From Phlebopus portentosus (Eukaryota > Basidiomycota > Agaricomycetes > Boletales > Boletinellaceae): a stretch of DNA of 64,000 nt. The notes beneath the pieces were generated by a model. The model saw only the letters and a list, made by a program, of their open reading frames with translations. It did not search any database and had not been told where the DNA came from. The position numbers and the translations under genes are program-made. The stretch spans positions 806,001-870,000 of the forward strand of contig JAYXKI010000002.1 in NCBI GenBank assembly GCA_037892935.1. The letters run 5' to 3'. Shown here in pieces: positions 22,398-34,941 of this stretch (position 1 is its first letter; each line of letters starts with the position of its first letter).

Positions 22398-25300
22398 ATG
22401 GATGCAATTAAAATATCAAAGGTAGCTGCCATGAATTTGAGCGGACTTGTGTTCTCACTTATTCTTTGCGATGAAGGTCGAGCGAGTACAGTGTCGAAGG
22501 GCAGAGAAGACCTTGGTGGGGGTTCTACATCTAACGGCGCACCATCTGATTTACGAGCATGATACCGAGTCAGAGGAAGAGTTGTGGGTGAGTCGATTGG
22601 CCCTGCGAAGCGTATTCCGCCCATCTCGCTACTAGGTTCCATATCCTATGATTTCCCTCGTAACTCGACTGCCTTTGACTCTTGAGGGATTTTATCCACT
22701 ATTGCTACACCTGAGAAGTTTCCGTTCCCTCACGTTGTCTTTTGAAAGAGACTCAGAATCTCAGGAGGTGTTTGAGAGTATTCGGGGCCTGACAGTGTCA
22801 TGTAAGTGGACTTCGTCGTCGATTAGATTGACCTCGGTTCACAAACTACTTAGCGTCTGTATCGCAGTTGTATGCGTTCTTCTACACGCCCAATCCGCCA
22901 CTGGAGAGGAGAGATGGCTGGTCATTGTATTCTTCGAGAGAGGAATTTACGCGCATGGGTGTAGGCACTAGGACGAAGGCGTGGCGATTCAGTGACATCA
23001 ATAAGGATTATTCTGTAAGCAACTCACTGGTTTCCCGCATTATTGATATTTATTAATAACGCTCATGTTAAGTTTTGTCCAACCTATCCGGCCCGTTTGG
23101 TTGTTCCAACCCGGATCAGCGACACCACGCTTCAATATGCATCCAAATACAGAAGCAAGTGTCGAATACCGACTCTAGCATATCTGCACTGGGCCAATTA
23201 TGTTCGTGTTTGTATCTCTTGTGGGCTGGAACGTCCTTTGAACAGTTGATTACAGGCAACAATTACGAGGTCGAGTCAACCGATGGTTGGAATCACCAAT
23301 AACCGCTCGATTCAGGACGAAAAGCTTATCGAAGCTGTATTTCAATCGCATCACTCCCCGGAATCCCGTGTTTCGGCTGGACCGATATACGGAGCGACAT
23401 CCACGAATTTGATTATTGACGCTCGACCTACGACTAACGCAATGGCGAACGTGGCAAAGGGAGCTGGAACAGAAAATATGGAATACTACAAAGAAGGGAA
23501 GAAAGCGTATCTGGGGATAGACAATATTCATGTCATGCGTGACTCGCTGAACAAAGTGATCGAAGTGCTTCGCGAAGCCGACGCAAAGGCTCAGGGAATG
23601 GAGACTTACATTCCGGACCGCGAGCGTGCATCGACTAGTCTCTGTCTCCTCGATAGACAAGCCCTGAGACGGTCTGGTTGGCTTCGCCATCTGTGCGCCA
23701 TCCTAGATGGCACACTTTTGATTGTTCGGAACATCCATGTCAATTCGTCTCATGTCCTGATACATTGTTCTGATGGCTGGGATCGTACTGCCCAATTATC
23801 TTCTCTCGCGCAACTTTGTCTCGATCCCTTCTACCGGACCTACAAGGGCTTCCAAGTTCTTGTGGAGAAGGACTGGCTTTCATTCGGGCATCGATTCCTT
23901 GATCGATGTGGTCATCTGTCTTCTGAAAAGTTCTTCCTATCCGCAACCGACGTTCCTTCTGGCGGTGGAGCAGAGGCAGCCCAGGCTTTGTTCGCCTCTG
24001 TTCAAAATAGGTTTGTTGGCCAGAGCCATCTCAAAGAAACGAGTCCGGTTTTCCACCAGTTCCTAGAATGTGTCCGCCAGATTCAGCGGCAATATCCCGA
24101 ACGCTTCGAGTTCAATGCTCGATACTTGGAAAGGATACATTACCATCTTTACTCTTGCCAATTTGGAACGTTTCTATTCAATTGCGAACGAGAGCGTCGA
24201 GTAGGGGATAACGGACCTCCACCTTGCGAGCGAACAGTTAGCGTCTGGGATCTTCTGAACTCCCCTTCGGAATTGAAGGAGAACATTAACCCTCTATACG
24301 ATCCGAAGCTCGATGATCCTTCGAGACGCGATGCGCAGTCAAATATGGGTGTCCTTTTTCCCGATCCGAAGGATGTGCGATTTTGGAGCGATTTATACGG
24401 GCGAACTGACGAGGAAATGAACGGTAAATTGATAGCTGCGGAAGCACAGAGCGTTGATATCATTGGACCTGTAGATGGAACGGAAGACGACCCAGTAGCG
24501 CTTTCGGCGAATGCTAATACAAGTGATATGTCCTCGGGACTGGCGGCTGCCTTACCTACTTCTCTTCCTTCATCTCGTTCTCTATCACCCTCCCCTGCAA
24601 CAGTATCTCCGGGCCCGGGTACGGTATCTGGCATTCGTAGTTTCCCAAATCAGCCTCTGTCATCGTCTATGCCAGACTTATCGGACCAGAGGTCAAGATC
24701 GAACAGACAGGACAGCTTTAGACCTTCCGCCACTTCTTCCTCAAACTTCACCCTCCGTCCAACGAGCCCTTCAAGGAGTATTGTCTCAAATGATACATAC
24801 CGCGAGGTTGCCTCCAACCATCGAACAGGCGCGCCACAGGGAGATTTCCTACCTGAGGGTGTCAAATCAATATGGGGAAAGCTTTCTTCGAATGCGACAG
24901 CCGCATTTTCAGCCGTTCAAGGAGCTTATGGCGGGGTGACCAAGGAATTGAAGGTACTAGGAGCGTCTCAAGGGTTCGATAGTCTGCGTGCACCAGGGGG
25001 AGAGCTGCAGAATCGGAGTCGATCTCCTGGCTTGCGAGAAGGGGTGGACTGGACCACTCCTAGTTCGGTATCACAGATGCGTAGCTCAAACTATTCTACA
25101 CCTTCATGGGCAGTAGATGCGACTGTTCCTTCGGAGCGCTGGCGAAAGGAGAATCTGACTACTGGACTTTCGACGCTCTCCCTGGAAAATCCATGGCGTA
25201 CACAATCTCGTAGAGACAGCAGCTCGCCTGCAAGAAGGGTGGATGATTTGTTCTCGTCATCTGTGTGGGCGGACGATGATGCACGCCAGACGCCTCGTCC

Positions 25301-25418
25301 TCCGACCGATTCGGCAGGAATAGACACACCATTGACCAAACCGAGTATTTCTGGTACAACTAATCCTGAAGCATCTGTAGCTACTAACAAAGATGGCGAC
25401 CCACTTGGTGTACTGTAG
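22398..25418 (+). CDS. YMR1: myotubularin-type phosphoinositide 3-phosphatase
   Basis: Removes the 3-phosphate from PI3P and PI(3,5)P2 on endosomal membranes. A short first exon (22398-22421, MDAIKISK) joins VERVQCRRAEKTLVGVLHLT, the start of the PH-GRAM domain. Then come VSQLYAFFYTPNPPLERRDG, RTKAWRFSDINKDYSFCPTY and, after two introns, SQPMVGITNNRSIQDEKLIE. The catalytic P-loop HCSDGWDRTAQ lies at about 23763-23795, and all CX5R residues (C-S-D-G-W-D-R) are intact, so the enzyme is predicted active. KGFQVLVEKDWLSFGHRF confirms the family. After about 24,500 the protein is a long Ser/Pro-rich tail without a recognised domain. The phosphatase core occupies one large exon. Confidence 0.95.
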
Positions 25419-25630
25419 ATGTATACTATATTGTCTGCTGGCTGTAATAGAGTCTCGCGTAAGAGAATAGGCGTGAATTGCGTGATGTTCAATGATGGTT
25501 ACGTGATCATCTTTCTTGTTGGTCTGGTGTGAAAAAAAAAGCCTTTTCGCGTCTCCTCGTCGTCTTTCACTCGCTCTGCCTCTGCCCCTTGCTCTTGCTC
25601 TCCCATCTCCCCATAGACCACCAAACAACG
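25419..25630 (+). promoter_or_regulatory. SAM synthetase promoter and CT-rich leader
   Basis: About 212 bp before the ATG. From 25,553 to 25,618 the plus strand is almost all pyrimidine (CTC/CTT repeats), followed by ACCACCAAACAACG directly before the start. Such tracts typically mark the transcription start of strongly expressed fungal genes. Confidence 0.5.
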
Positions 25631-27136
25631 ATGACTCTCAACGGCGTACACCGCGCGCTCGCTTCAGGTCACTTTCTTTTCACATCAGAGTCTGTAGGCG
25701 AGGGTCATCCAGGTACGGGCTACCTTTTCCCATCTCAAGTTGGCGAGAGGAACAGATTCACTGACATTTTTTTCTTGTTCTCAACCAGACAAGATTTGCG
25801 ACCAAGTCTCCGATGCTATTGTGGGTAGTTAGTAAAGCAGTGCAACAAAATGCCGAACTGAAGAATGTTGTAGCTCGATGCCTGCCTTGAACAAGACCCC
25901 TTCTCCAAGGTCGCCTGTGAAACTGCCTCGAAAACTGGCATGATCATGGTTCTCGGCGAAATCACTACCAAGGCGCACATCGACTACCAAAAGGTCATCC
26001 GCAACACGATTAAGCAGATCGGATACGACTCCTCGGAAAAGGGCTTTGACTACAAAACATGCAACATCCTCGTTGCAATCGAGGAGCAGTCGCCAGATAT
26101 CGCTCAGGGTCTTGACCACGGCTCGCTTGAAAACCATGGTGCCGGTGACCAGGGTATCATGTTCGGTTATGCAACTGATGAGACGGAAGAGTACATGCCA
26201 CTCACTATTATGCTTGCCCACAAGCTCAACGCTGCAATGGCTGTTGCCCGCCGAACCGGTGCTCTGCCTTGGCTCCGTCCCGACTCGAAAACGCAAGTCA
26301 CGATCGAGTATAAGAAGGACGGTGGTGCAACCATTCCCCTCCGTGTTGACACTGTCGTCATTTCTACTCAGCATGCCGACTCGATCTCAACTGAGGAGCT
26401 TCGCAAAGAGATTCTCAACAAGATCGTAAAACAGGTCATTCCCGCGCATCTTCTTGATGAGAGAACGGTTTACCATGTATGTGCCTTTTTGTCGCTAACG
26501 TGTGAATATCATCTTATTCTTCTCAGATTCAACCATCTGGCCGATTCGTCATTGGTGGTCCTCAGGGCGATGCTGGTTTGACTGGCCGTAAAATTATTGT
26601 CGATACCTACGGTGGCTGGGGAGCGCACGGTGGAGGTGCTTTCTCCGGAAAGGACTTCTCCAAGGTCGACCGTTCCGCCGCCTACACTGCTCGATGGATT
26701 GGTATGTGTCTACATCTAACCATTCGTTTACCAAGGCTGAAGAAATCGTTTAGCTAAGTCTCTCGTTGCTGGTGGCCTTGCACGCCGTTGCTTAGTTCAG
26801 CTGTCATACGCTATCGGTGTCGCTGAGCCATTGTCAATTTATGTCGATACCTATGGTACCGGAAAGCTGTCGGATGAGGAGCTCGTCGAAGTCATTAGAC
26901 GAAACTGGGACCTCCGACCTGGTGTTATTGGTACGTCTTGCATGTCCGTTCCTCATTCTTGTGCTCATTTACTTGAACAGTACGAGAGCTTGACCTTCAG
27001 AAGCCTCAATACCTGAAGACAGCTTCTTACGGCCACTTCGGTGAGAAATACTTTATTTGATATCATTTCATTAACTAATCCTCGAATAGGCAACCCTGGA
27101 TACGCTTGGGAGAAACCCAAGAAGCTCATCCTCTAA
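25631..27136 (+). CDS. SAM2: S-adenosylmethionine synthetase (methionine adenosyltransferase)
   Basis: Makes S-adenosylmethionine from methionine and ATP in the cytosol. The start [20 protein letters not shown] runs into [20 protein letters not shown], split by two introns. Then come the [18 protein letters not shown] block, the ATP-binding [20 protein letters not shown], and [54 protein letters not shown] and the end [20 protein letters not shown] complete it. Family length (about 390-395 residues) and every signature are intact. The symbol is the yeast name; this appears to be the only copy in the window. Confidence 0.97.
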
Positions 27137-27581
27137 GCATGCCCCTCTGCACTCTTTTTTTATATTAGATTTGCTTTGCTCCTCCGCGTGTCTTGGAAGT
27201 TCATCCTTCCATCTCTATTACTCGTCCATGACGAGCGATGCGTTCCTCCGCGTCATACTCATTGATTAGACCATACCCTATCGTGTGTCACACCTGTACA
27301 TACGTACCGGATGCATCAAGTTGGCAATTCAACACGTCATCACCTATGCATCACAATTCTCACATTCTCACACATCATTACGCTTTCAGCAGGAATTATC
27401 AAGGCATCAGTAGTAGTAACATCTTGGTTTGTAATGAGCACCTTTTGAAGAATATAATCGCGTTCAACCGCACCGATTTACATAATTTGCCTTAAAGCTA
27501 CAAATACGGGTGCGGAAGAATCGGAATACATGTTGATACATAGCAATACAAGCATTTACAGACCCATGCAAATGACCACTT
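27137..27581. other. convergent 3' flanks of SAM synthetase and DNA2
   Basis: A 445-bp gap between two tail-to-tail genes. It holds T-rich and AT-rich sequence expected of 3' untranslated regions and nothing I recognise as a gene. Confidence 0.6.
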
Positions 27582-30500
27582 TTACTTCGTGTCGTTGAGT
27601 ATATCTCGAAGGATCGGACGTGAACGTAGTACGCCGGCCGTGACGGAAGCTTGCTTCGCTTTTTTGGGATGACCTTGCTTTTCTTGTGGAGGAGGCATCT
27701 TGGCAGAGGGCGGCTTCGATCCAGATGTCTGCTTCAATACGACTTCAGCTTCGACTTCAGAATGCATGGTGTCTGCCCCTGTAGGTAAGGTCAGGACCCA
27801 ACCGCGTTCTTCCATGAATTCGAAGAAATCCGAGAGCAATGGTGATGCTTTCAGAGTTCTTCTGCTGCCAAAGATGACAAGTTTTGCCTGTGCCCGAGTG
27901 AAAGCAACATTGATTCGCCTCCAATCCTTGAGTAAGTCACCAATCTGGAGACGACAGTCGGTGAGTATAGGTAAAGAGTGTGGCTAAGGTATTCGCTGAC
28001 CTGATTATCTTTGTTCGCACGGACGAGCGAGATGATAATGCAGTCCTTGTCACGTCCCTGACTCCTATCTGCAGTGAGGATTTCGATACCCTTATGTTCC
28101 TGCAATAGGTTGGAGAGAAGCTTGATTTGCTGGCGATACAGAGAAATAATTCCTATTTGATCCTCGCGAACGCGGCCTCTGAGAAGGGCGAGCGTCAGTT
28201 GTTGAACGAACGCGGCCTCCTTCTCATTCTGGATCAAGTCACCGACACGAGAGTCAAACGCGGGAACGTCGTCAGTATCGACGAAGATAGCCTTACAGCT
28301 GTAAAGTCACTTTGATCAGCTCCTGTTCGGACTGATCGCAATAATAATGCGTCAGGTTTACCTTTCATTCATGATTCTATTTAGCCAACACATAGACCCC
28401 TCTTTACCGCAGTGGCAATCATTTCTCCTGACGTTCGGAATATGAAGAGACCTTTTTGAGACTTCAGATGAGCTGCACTTCAAGCGACCACTGTATATAA
28501 GTTTATTTGACAGTAGCATGATGTCCTCATTCATGCGGTATTGATAGGTCAAGTCTACGACCGAGTGCGGATGCGCGTCGGATAGCCTTCGGAATAGAGA
28601 CACATCAAACCCTCCTTTCCGTGCCTCCTTGCTCTTGACCTACATTCACAGGAGCGTCAAGACAACGAATGGTGAACAGAGTAAATTACTTACAAGTGGG
28701 GGCAGTTGGAAGTGATCTCCAACTAGGACGAACTTTTCGGCGAAGCGTAAGGGACCTATGCAAGTGGGTAACGTTATCTGGGAAGCCTCGTCAACGATGC
28801 AATAGTCAAAACGCCTCCTCGAGAAAAGTGCACTGTTTGTTCGGAGTTATTATTTGTTCCTTTGAAGAAGGAGGACACGTACTGATCAGTAGACAGAGCA
28901 GTGGCAGCTACCACAGGAGGAGATAAAAGTTGTTTTTCAAGTTGTTCGACGGTTGCAGCATGTTCTTGCACTCCCAATGTAAACTCTCGAACGTCAGGAT
29001 GGACCTTCAAAACAATCATCAACTTCGGTACCAGTTTAATCAAGCATTCGACTCACTTTATCCTTATTCCCAAGCCTTAAAATTTTGAACGAAGCTAAAT
29101 TCTTCAGCTTGAGGAGTATAGTGTCAACAGCAGAGTGCGTGTACGATGTCAGCAAAACTGTCCTGCCCATCTCGACCATCATCCTGATCATGTGTGCGAC
29201 AGTAGTTGTCTTGCCCGTGCCAGGCATACCGAGGATCAGAGCATAATCGCGTGCCTGAAGTACGTGTTCAACGGCACGGATTTGCTCGCCATTCAGTGGG
29301 ATCGAACCGCACCGAATAGGAATATCTGCGTCAGCATCAAATTCCGGAGGCTTCAGATCAACCACGGATTGTAGAAGTCTGCGAGAACCAGTGGCATAGA
29401 ACAATTGTGCAAGATTGTCCCGCACGCGACCCATTCCTCCCATTAGCTCGTCTTTGTCAATGCGAAACATCGGCTCACAACCCGATCCATGAAGAAAGCC
29501 CCCAGTCCGTACATGATCCAAAGACAGACTATGGTCGACTCCGACGACAATGTGTTTTGGCGAAAGTTCCAGGACAAACCCTCGCGCTAGTGCAAACAGA
29601 CGCGGATCACCGGAGACTGAAATTATGACTGGATCGCCCAAAGCTATGTGGCCATGTAAGAGATTTTGCGGATTTGAATCTGCCTCGTAAGAGCGTCTCT
29701 GCCTGACAAAACGATAGGTATAACGGTGGATCTGTTTGACAACGTTGACATTCTGGTCGACGAAAGTAGTATCAAGGACCATGTTTGCAAGACAACGGCC
29801 CATCTTTTCTCGTTCATCGGCGTTAAGGGTCCATAACTCTTTTCGAAACTTTGTCATGTCCTGTTCTTCCAAAGCGATCAAACTCTCCCAGTGCTTGAAA
29901 AATACGATTTGCTCCTTTGACAAATGACTTGTCTTGAGTTCGTACAAGTCCGCGATAGGCGAATTAGTATCCTGCACCTCCTCTATGGCCTACACAGATG
30001 TTCTCAATACAGTCATTCTACGGCTTATAATCAAGGGAGACGGACCTTTCTGTATAGCATGCAGACATCAGCAACATAGCATCTGCTGCATGCGCGGTCC
30101 TGGTTTATAGTTGGGGGTAAGAACGAGGATGCGTCACCTTTCTGCCTGTTGTCGGGAGCTGAGCCCGTCTTCATCCTCAACCTTCTCGTCAGATTGTTGG
30201 CCAACTCATTTCTTGTAATTATCAGGCCCCGCAATTCATTCCGACCAACTGGCACTCTGATAATCTCCTCGGATTGAGTATAGAATAGCAAACCACCCTT
30301 GGTAATCGTCAAGGATGAATCAAATGCGGATTCAGCCAACTTTGATCCGTGACGTTCATCCATGAGTACAGAGTATAGCATTGTCTGCGCTCGATGTTCC
30401 ATGCTTGGAACGGCACGACCTGTCTTGATTTCTAGTGGCATATTGGCCACTGTTGTACAAGGTGTGGACTCTCGTGACCTATGATTCGCCCTATCGGGTT

Positions 30501-31767
30501 CTGCGAACTCGTCAATACGAACTTGGAGCGAAGCATCGACTTTCCCTTTAAGTCCAAGTTTTGGTGACCATATCTCTTCCTCAACGTCGAGTAACCGAGT
30601 AATGGCAAGTCGTGCCGTTGCTCCTCGAATGTCGCGAGTATTCGAAAGGGTTGCATTGGGCTTCAGGTACGGATGAGTATAAAGTTTACGAATACAAACA
30701 ATACACACCTTGGGAGTCTCGCCTAAAAACCTCTCTCCAAAAAATTTTAGTCCGCCAGCACGTTTGCTAATCTCGATCTTTGCTTCATCCACGCCAACGT
30801 CAATTTGTACAAGCTCCATCAAATTCTTCTGGATACTTTCGTCTATAAAACTTTCAATGCTTGGTACATCCCAACGCTGCGTCGATAGACAGCGTTGCAT
30901 AATTTCATGCAGCATGCTACCCCAGATAAGTGAGGGTGTTTTGTCCGACGAAGAATGTACCATCAACGACAGGAGAGAACGGCGTGGGCAGTGAAGCGCA
31001 TTTGCTATTGAAGTCGCGGTCACGAGAATATCAGGGTGTTGCACGAGCATGTTGTGCTTCGAGGAGATAACAATAGTACTGTCTCTGGAAGAAAAAGAGC
31101 CGATGATGTTCAATATGTCGCCTGTGCACGAAGTTAGGTTACTCATGAGTTATGTACTGGTAAAATGATCTTGCCTGTGTTGACGGCCGTCTCTACCCAG
31201 TCGTCCAGGAGCACGATTGTCTTGCGACTCGACTTGTCTTCTGCGTAGACATGCAGCGTCTTATCATGCTTGTTAGACTTCATGTCGACCGTTCTTAATC
31301 CGAACACACCTTTGTTGAGCCACATTGCTCAACTGATTCCACAACACAGCGTATATATGTCTCTTCCTCCCCTAGAGGAGCCAGAGAAACATTTGACTAG
31401 CGGAAAAAAACTCAGAGTCTTCCCAGATTACTGGCCAAAAGATGCATACAATTGGCCTTTTGCGGACAGGTGACAGTGCATCGTCCCAATCCCAATTTTC
31501 GGCGCCTTCGAAGAGAGTAACAAGGTCCGCCTCGCCCAAAGTGTCAGATGGCCGCGATTTCTTCTTTGTGGGAGTACGGGCTGCTCCAAAATCTATGGTC
31601 GATTGTTTCGATGTAATTTGAGACTCAGGCAGCTCGCGAAATGTTCTTTTGCGTTTCTTCGGCGTTGGATCTGGCGACAGGGCAGTGTCAAAGAATGAGG
31701 AATCTATACCTAGCAGGAGATCCTCCATGAAAGCATTTTCATCCTGAGCAGAAGGTTTTCCCCGCAT
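27582..31767 (-). CDS. DNA2: DNA2 replication helicase/nuclease
   Basis: ATP-dependent helicase and flap nuclease for Okazaki-fragment maturation and resection of DNA ends. The disordered N-terminus ([20 protein letters not shown], with QSTIDFG like a PIP-box) precedes [20 protein letters not shown] and [22 protein letters not shown] sequence. The last holds the first iron-sulfur cysteine; [13 protein letters not shown] (about 30,061-30,105) supplies the other three. The nuclease region includes [13 protein letters not shown] and [20 protein letters not shown]. The helicase core has Walker [17 protein letters not shown], then [16 protein letters not shown] and, after further introns, [13 protein letters not shown] and [14 protein letters not shown], ending with [19 protein letters not shown] sequence. 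The start at 31767 is the first good ATG; exon joins around 31,270-31,480 and 28,270-29,040 were not all resolved. Confidence 0.93.
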
Positions 31768-32029
31768 CGCAAGCCCCGAGAAGCAAAGGGTATCGCTGTG
31801 ATAGTAATGGAAAATAATAAAGAAGAACAATGGCATGCGTGACAGAACGACGCGCTTGTCACACAAAACACGCACGTGAGCGCTCCATTCCTGAGTATGT
31901 CACGCATTATAGTCCGTCACATTTATGGAAAGATTTGTCGTGTTGTATTCCCTCGAACATTTCTACAGCTTTGATAACTATACTGAACAGATCGGACCTA
32001 TGCATCCTCTGAAGCTCCGTCTATGGTTA

Positions 32030-34743
32030 CTATACGTGCCAATCAAGAATATCCGCCCATTTCCCAGGAAGCAGTTGGGATATTTGTTCAACATCTTTGT
32101 CTCCCCTTCCAGACAAACACTGAAAATCATTTCGTAAGCCCATGCAGGTCTGAAGGCAAAGCAGTGCTCACAATTACAATATCATTGTCTTTAGGCAAAG
32201 TCTTTGCCAACTGAATGCCGGCCCAGACGGCATGAGACGACTCGAGCGCTGGTTTTTTTAATGAGTGAACCTAAATGAAAAAATGATTGTTTCATAATGA
32301 ATGCAACTTCTTACCAGGAATGATGCCCTCAAGCTGCGTAATCAGGCGGAAGCCCCGAAGAGCCTCCTCATCAGTAGCAACGATATACTCAGCACGACCG
32401 GAATCCTTGAGCCACGCGTGCTCCGGACCAACAGCGGGATAATCAAGACCTGCACTAATTGAGTGTGTTTCTGTAATCTGACCTTCCTTCGTTTGAAGGA
32501 CATAAGTTCGAACACCGTGCAAGACACCAGGTACACCCTTTGCTAGTGTGGCGCTGTGGCGGTTTCCGTTGATACCTTATGCAGCGATTCAACAGGGGCG
32601 AAAACTGCATAAAGGCCTAGTGGACATACCTTCTCCCCCTCCTTCAACACCAATCAGGCGGACATTCTTATCCTGTATGAAATCGTAGAATGATCCTATA
32701 GCATTGCTACCCCCTCCAACGCATGCTACGACCGCATCGGGAAGCTTTCCTCGGGCTTCCTTCAGTTGCTCTTTGACCTCCGCCCCGATGACGCGCTGGA
32801 AATCACGGACGAGAGTTGGAAATGGGTGTGGACCTATCGCAGAGCCAACGAGGTAATGAGTTGTAGAGAGGTTCGTGACCCAGTCCCGCAACGCTTCATT
32901 CACCGCATCTTTCAAAGTGCAAGAGCCTGAATTGACCGGTATAACCTCCAGCACGATAAGTAAGTGTTTGAAATGTAGGTTTAACTAGAATATAGCTCAC
33001 AGTTGCGCCAAGCATTCGCATACGGAAAACATTCAAGGCTTGTCGTCGTACATCTTCGGATCCCATGAAGACCACGCACTCCATGCCAAAGCGAGCGCAG
33101 ACGGTTGCGGTTGCCACGCCGTGCTGTCCAGCACCAGTCTCGGCAATAATGCGCTTTTTTCCTAATCGTTTCGCGAGTAAGATCTAAAAGCCAGGTCAGT
33201 GAATTTGTTACGTATTAAGAGAGTCGCGAACCTGGCCAATGGCGTTATTAATCTTGTGAGAACCGGTATGGTTTCTGATTAATATGTCAAGGGGTGTCAC
33301 ATTAAACACTAGAGGTCATGCATACAGGTCTTCTCGTTTAAGCCATATTTTCGCTCCCCCGGCATATTCGGTAAGTCTATCGGAATAGTATAGTGTTGAT
33401 GGGCGATTCATGTACCCGTACAGGCTCTTGAACTCTGCCCAGAATTCTGGATCCGTCATCGCTGACTTGTGAGCGGCTTCAAGTTCAACAAGGCAATCCA
33501 CTAATGCTTCTGGAACGTATTGGCCTCCGAATTCTCCAAAGCGGGCGGGAAGGACGACTGGTTCCGATGCACTGTTGCTAACTGCCGGTCCGTCCTGAGC
33601 TTCGTTGACGATGGGCTGCGTGACATGTCCGACGACGTGCCCATTGGATTGTAAGGGACTGTCCTTTTGACGAGTTCGAGTGATCTCTGCGCAGTAATCT
33701 CTCACTGCGTCCGCCACTTTGCCGGATTGGGCACCTTTGATGACAGAAACAACGCGGCTTCCAATCACAATACCATCTGCTCCCGCGTTCGCAACAGTTT
33801 CAAAGTGCTGACGGGTTGCGACCCCAAACCCGACAGCAAGGGGAACGGTCGCATATTGACGCACTCGAGCAAGAATGTTAGGCAGTTCAACATTCATGGC
33901 AACCTCTGCCGATGAACCGGTCGTACCCATCTTGATTAAGATGACATGAGCAAAATGGCATCTTATGTACCAGACAAGATACTCACTTTAGAGACGACGT
34001 AAATAAATGAGTCCGCGATCGAGGAAAGCAGCTTGATGCGGGGCAGTGTTGTGGATGGTGCAATCAAAGGAACGTATGATAGGCTGCGATAAATAGAATT
34101 AATTCTAGCGTACTTTACAGTACTGACAGACATACCTCGCGTTTGCACACTTCCGCCTAAACTCAACAGCTTCCTCGGGAGGAAGATCGACCATAATGAA
34201 ACCATTAGCACCAACTGCTTTTGCATCTTCTATGGCTCTCTCTTCACCATAGGCTATCATAGGATTATAGTAACCTAAAGGCAAGGTGAGAAATGGTTTC
34301 TATACAGTCCGACGTCTTGAACAAACCCATAAGTAAAATGGGAGCTTTCAGTCCCTTTTGCCGCGCTTCTCGCACATAGTTCAAACAATCAATATAGCCT
34401 ACGTTGTTCTTCAAGGCGACCTTACATGAGAAAGTATTGAGCACGCGTAGAGTTGACTCGCTCGGCAAATAGACTTACTGTGTTGGTCTCCTGAATGGTA
34501 GGCCCGTCCGCAATAGGATCCGTGAATGGAACTCCAAGTTCAATTATATCTGCACCGCCCTCTTCCATCGCAAGCAGAATTGGCACAGTATTGTCCTTGG
34601 TCGGGTAGCCAGCAGTAACGAAAGTGACGAGAGCTGGACGGTCCTGCGTAGGTGTCAAAAAAGACGCAGCGAGACATTGTATGTGAATTGGAACGCACCT
34701 CTGCTTTGCTTTTCTCGAATACATTTCTGAGAGCATCCGCCAT
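32030..34743 (-). CDS. TRP5: tryptophan synthase (fused alpha-beta)
   Basis: Bifunctional fungal enzyme. The alpha part releases indole from indole-glycerol phosphate and the beta part joins it to serine. The start [15 protein letters not shown] is followed by [19 protein letters not shown] and [20 protein letters not shown], with the catalytic Glu and Asp. Then YYNPMIAYG and [20 protein letters not shown] complete the alpha domain. After a linker, [20 protein letters not shown] begins the beta domain. The PLP lysine lies in [14 protein letters not shown], followed by [20 protein letters not shown] and [15 protein letters not shown]. The last exon gives [20 protein letters not shown] and ends DILDWHV, stop at 32030-32032. 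The order alpha then beta is the fungal arrangement. It is divergent from asparaginase over 198 bp. Confidence 0.96.
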
Positions 34744-34941
34744 GGTGGTGAAGGTACAAGGGAACGTGTTTACTGAGTTGTTTTGCAAACGGCACCAATT
34801 TTATGCGCTGTGGATAATGATCGACGCCGATGATTACCGTGCCCGTCTGAGATGACTCGACAAACGACGAATGACCGATTGATTTTATCCCTTTCTGATC
34901 GCAACACAGTGTAAGCAGATACGCATTCTCAAGACACGGCT
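34744..34941. promoter_or_regulatory. divergent promoter between tryptophan synthase and asparaginase
   Basis: A 198-bp spacer between head-to-head starts of two amino-acid metabolism genes. I see no clear TATA box or GCN4-type TGACTC site, so shared control is only suggested by layout. Confidence 0.4.

Noticed and set aside
24149..24634. 161-codon minus-strand frame
   Set aside because: Antisense to the myotubularin coding exon; codon pattern mirrors the plus-strand protein.
25928..26450. Minus-strand 181-codon frame inside SAM synthetase
   Set aside because: Antisense shadow of a highly conserved coding exon with strong codon bias.
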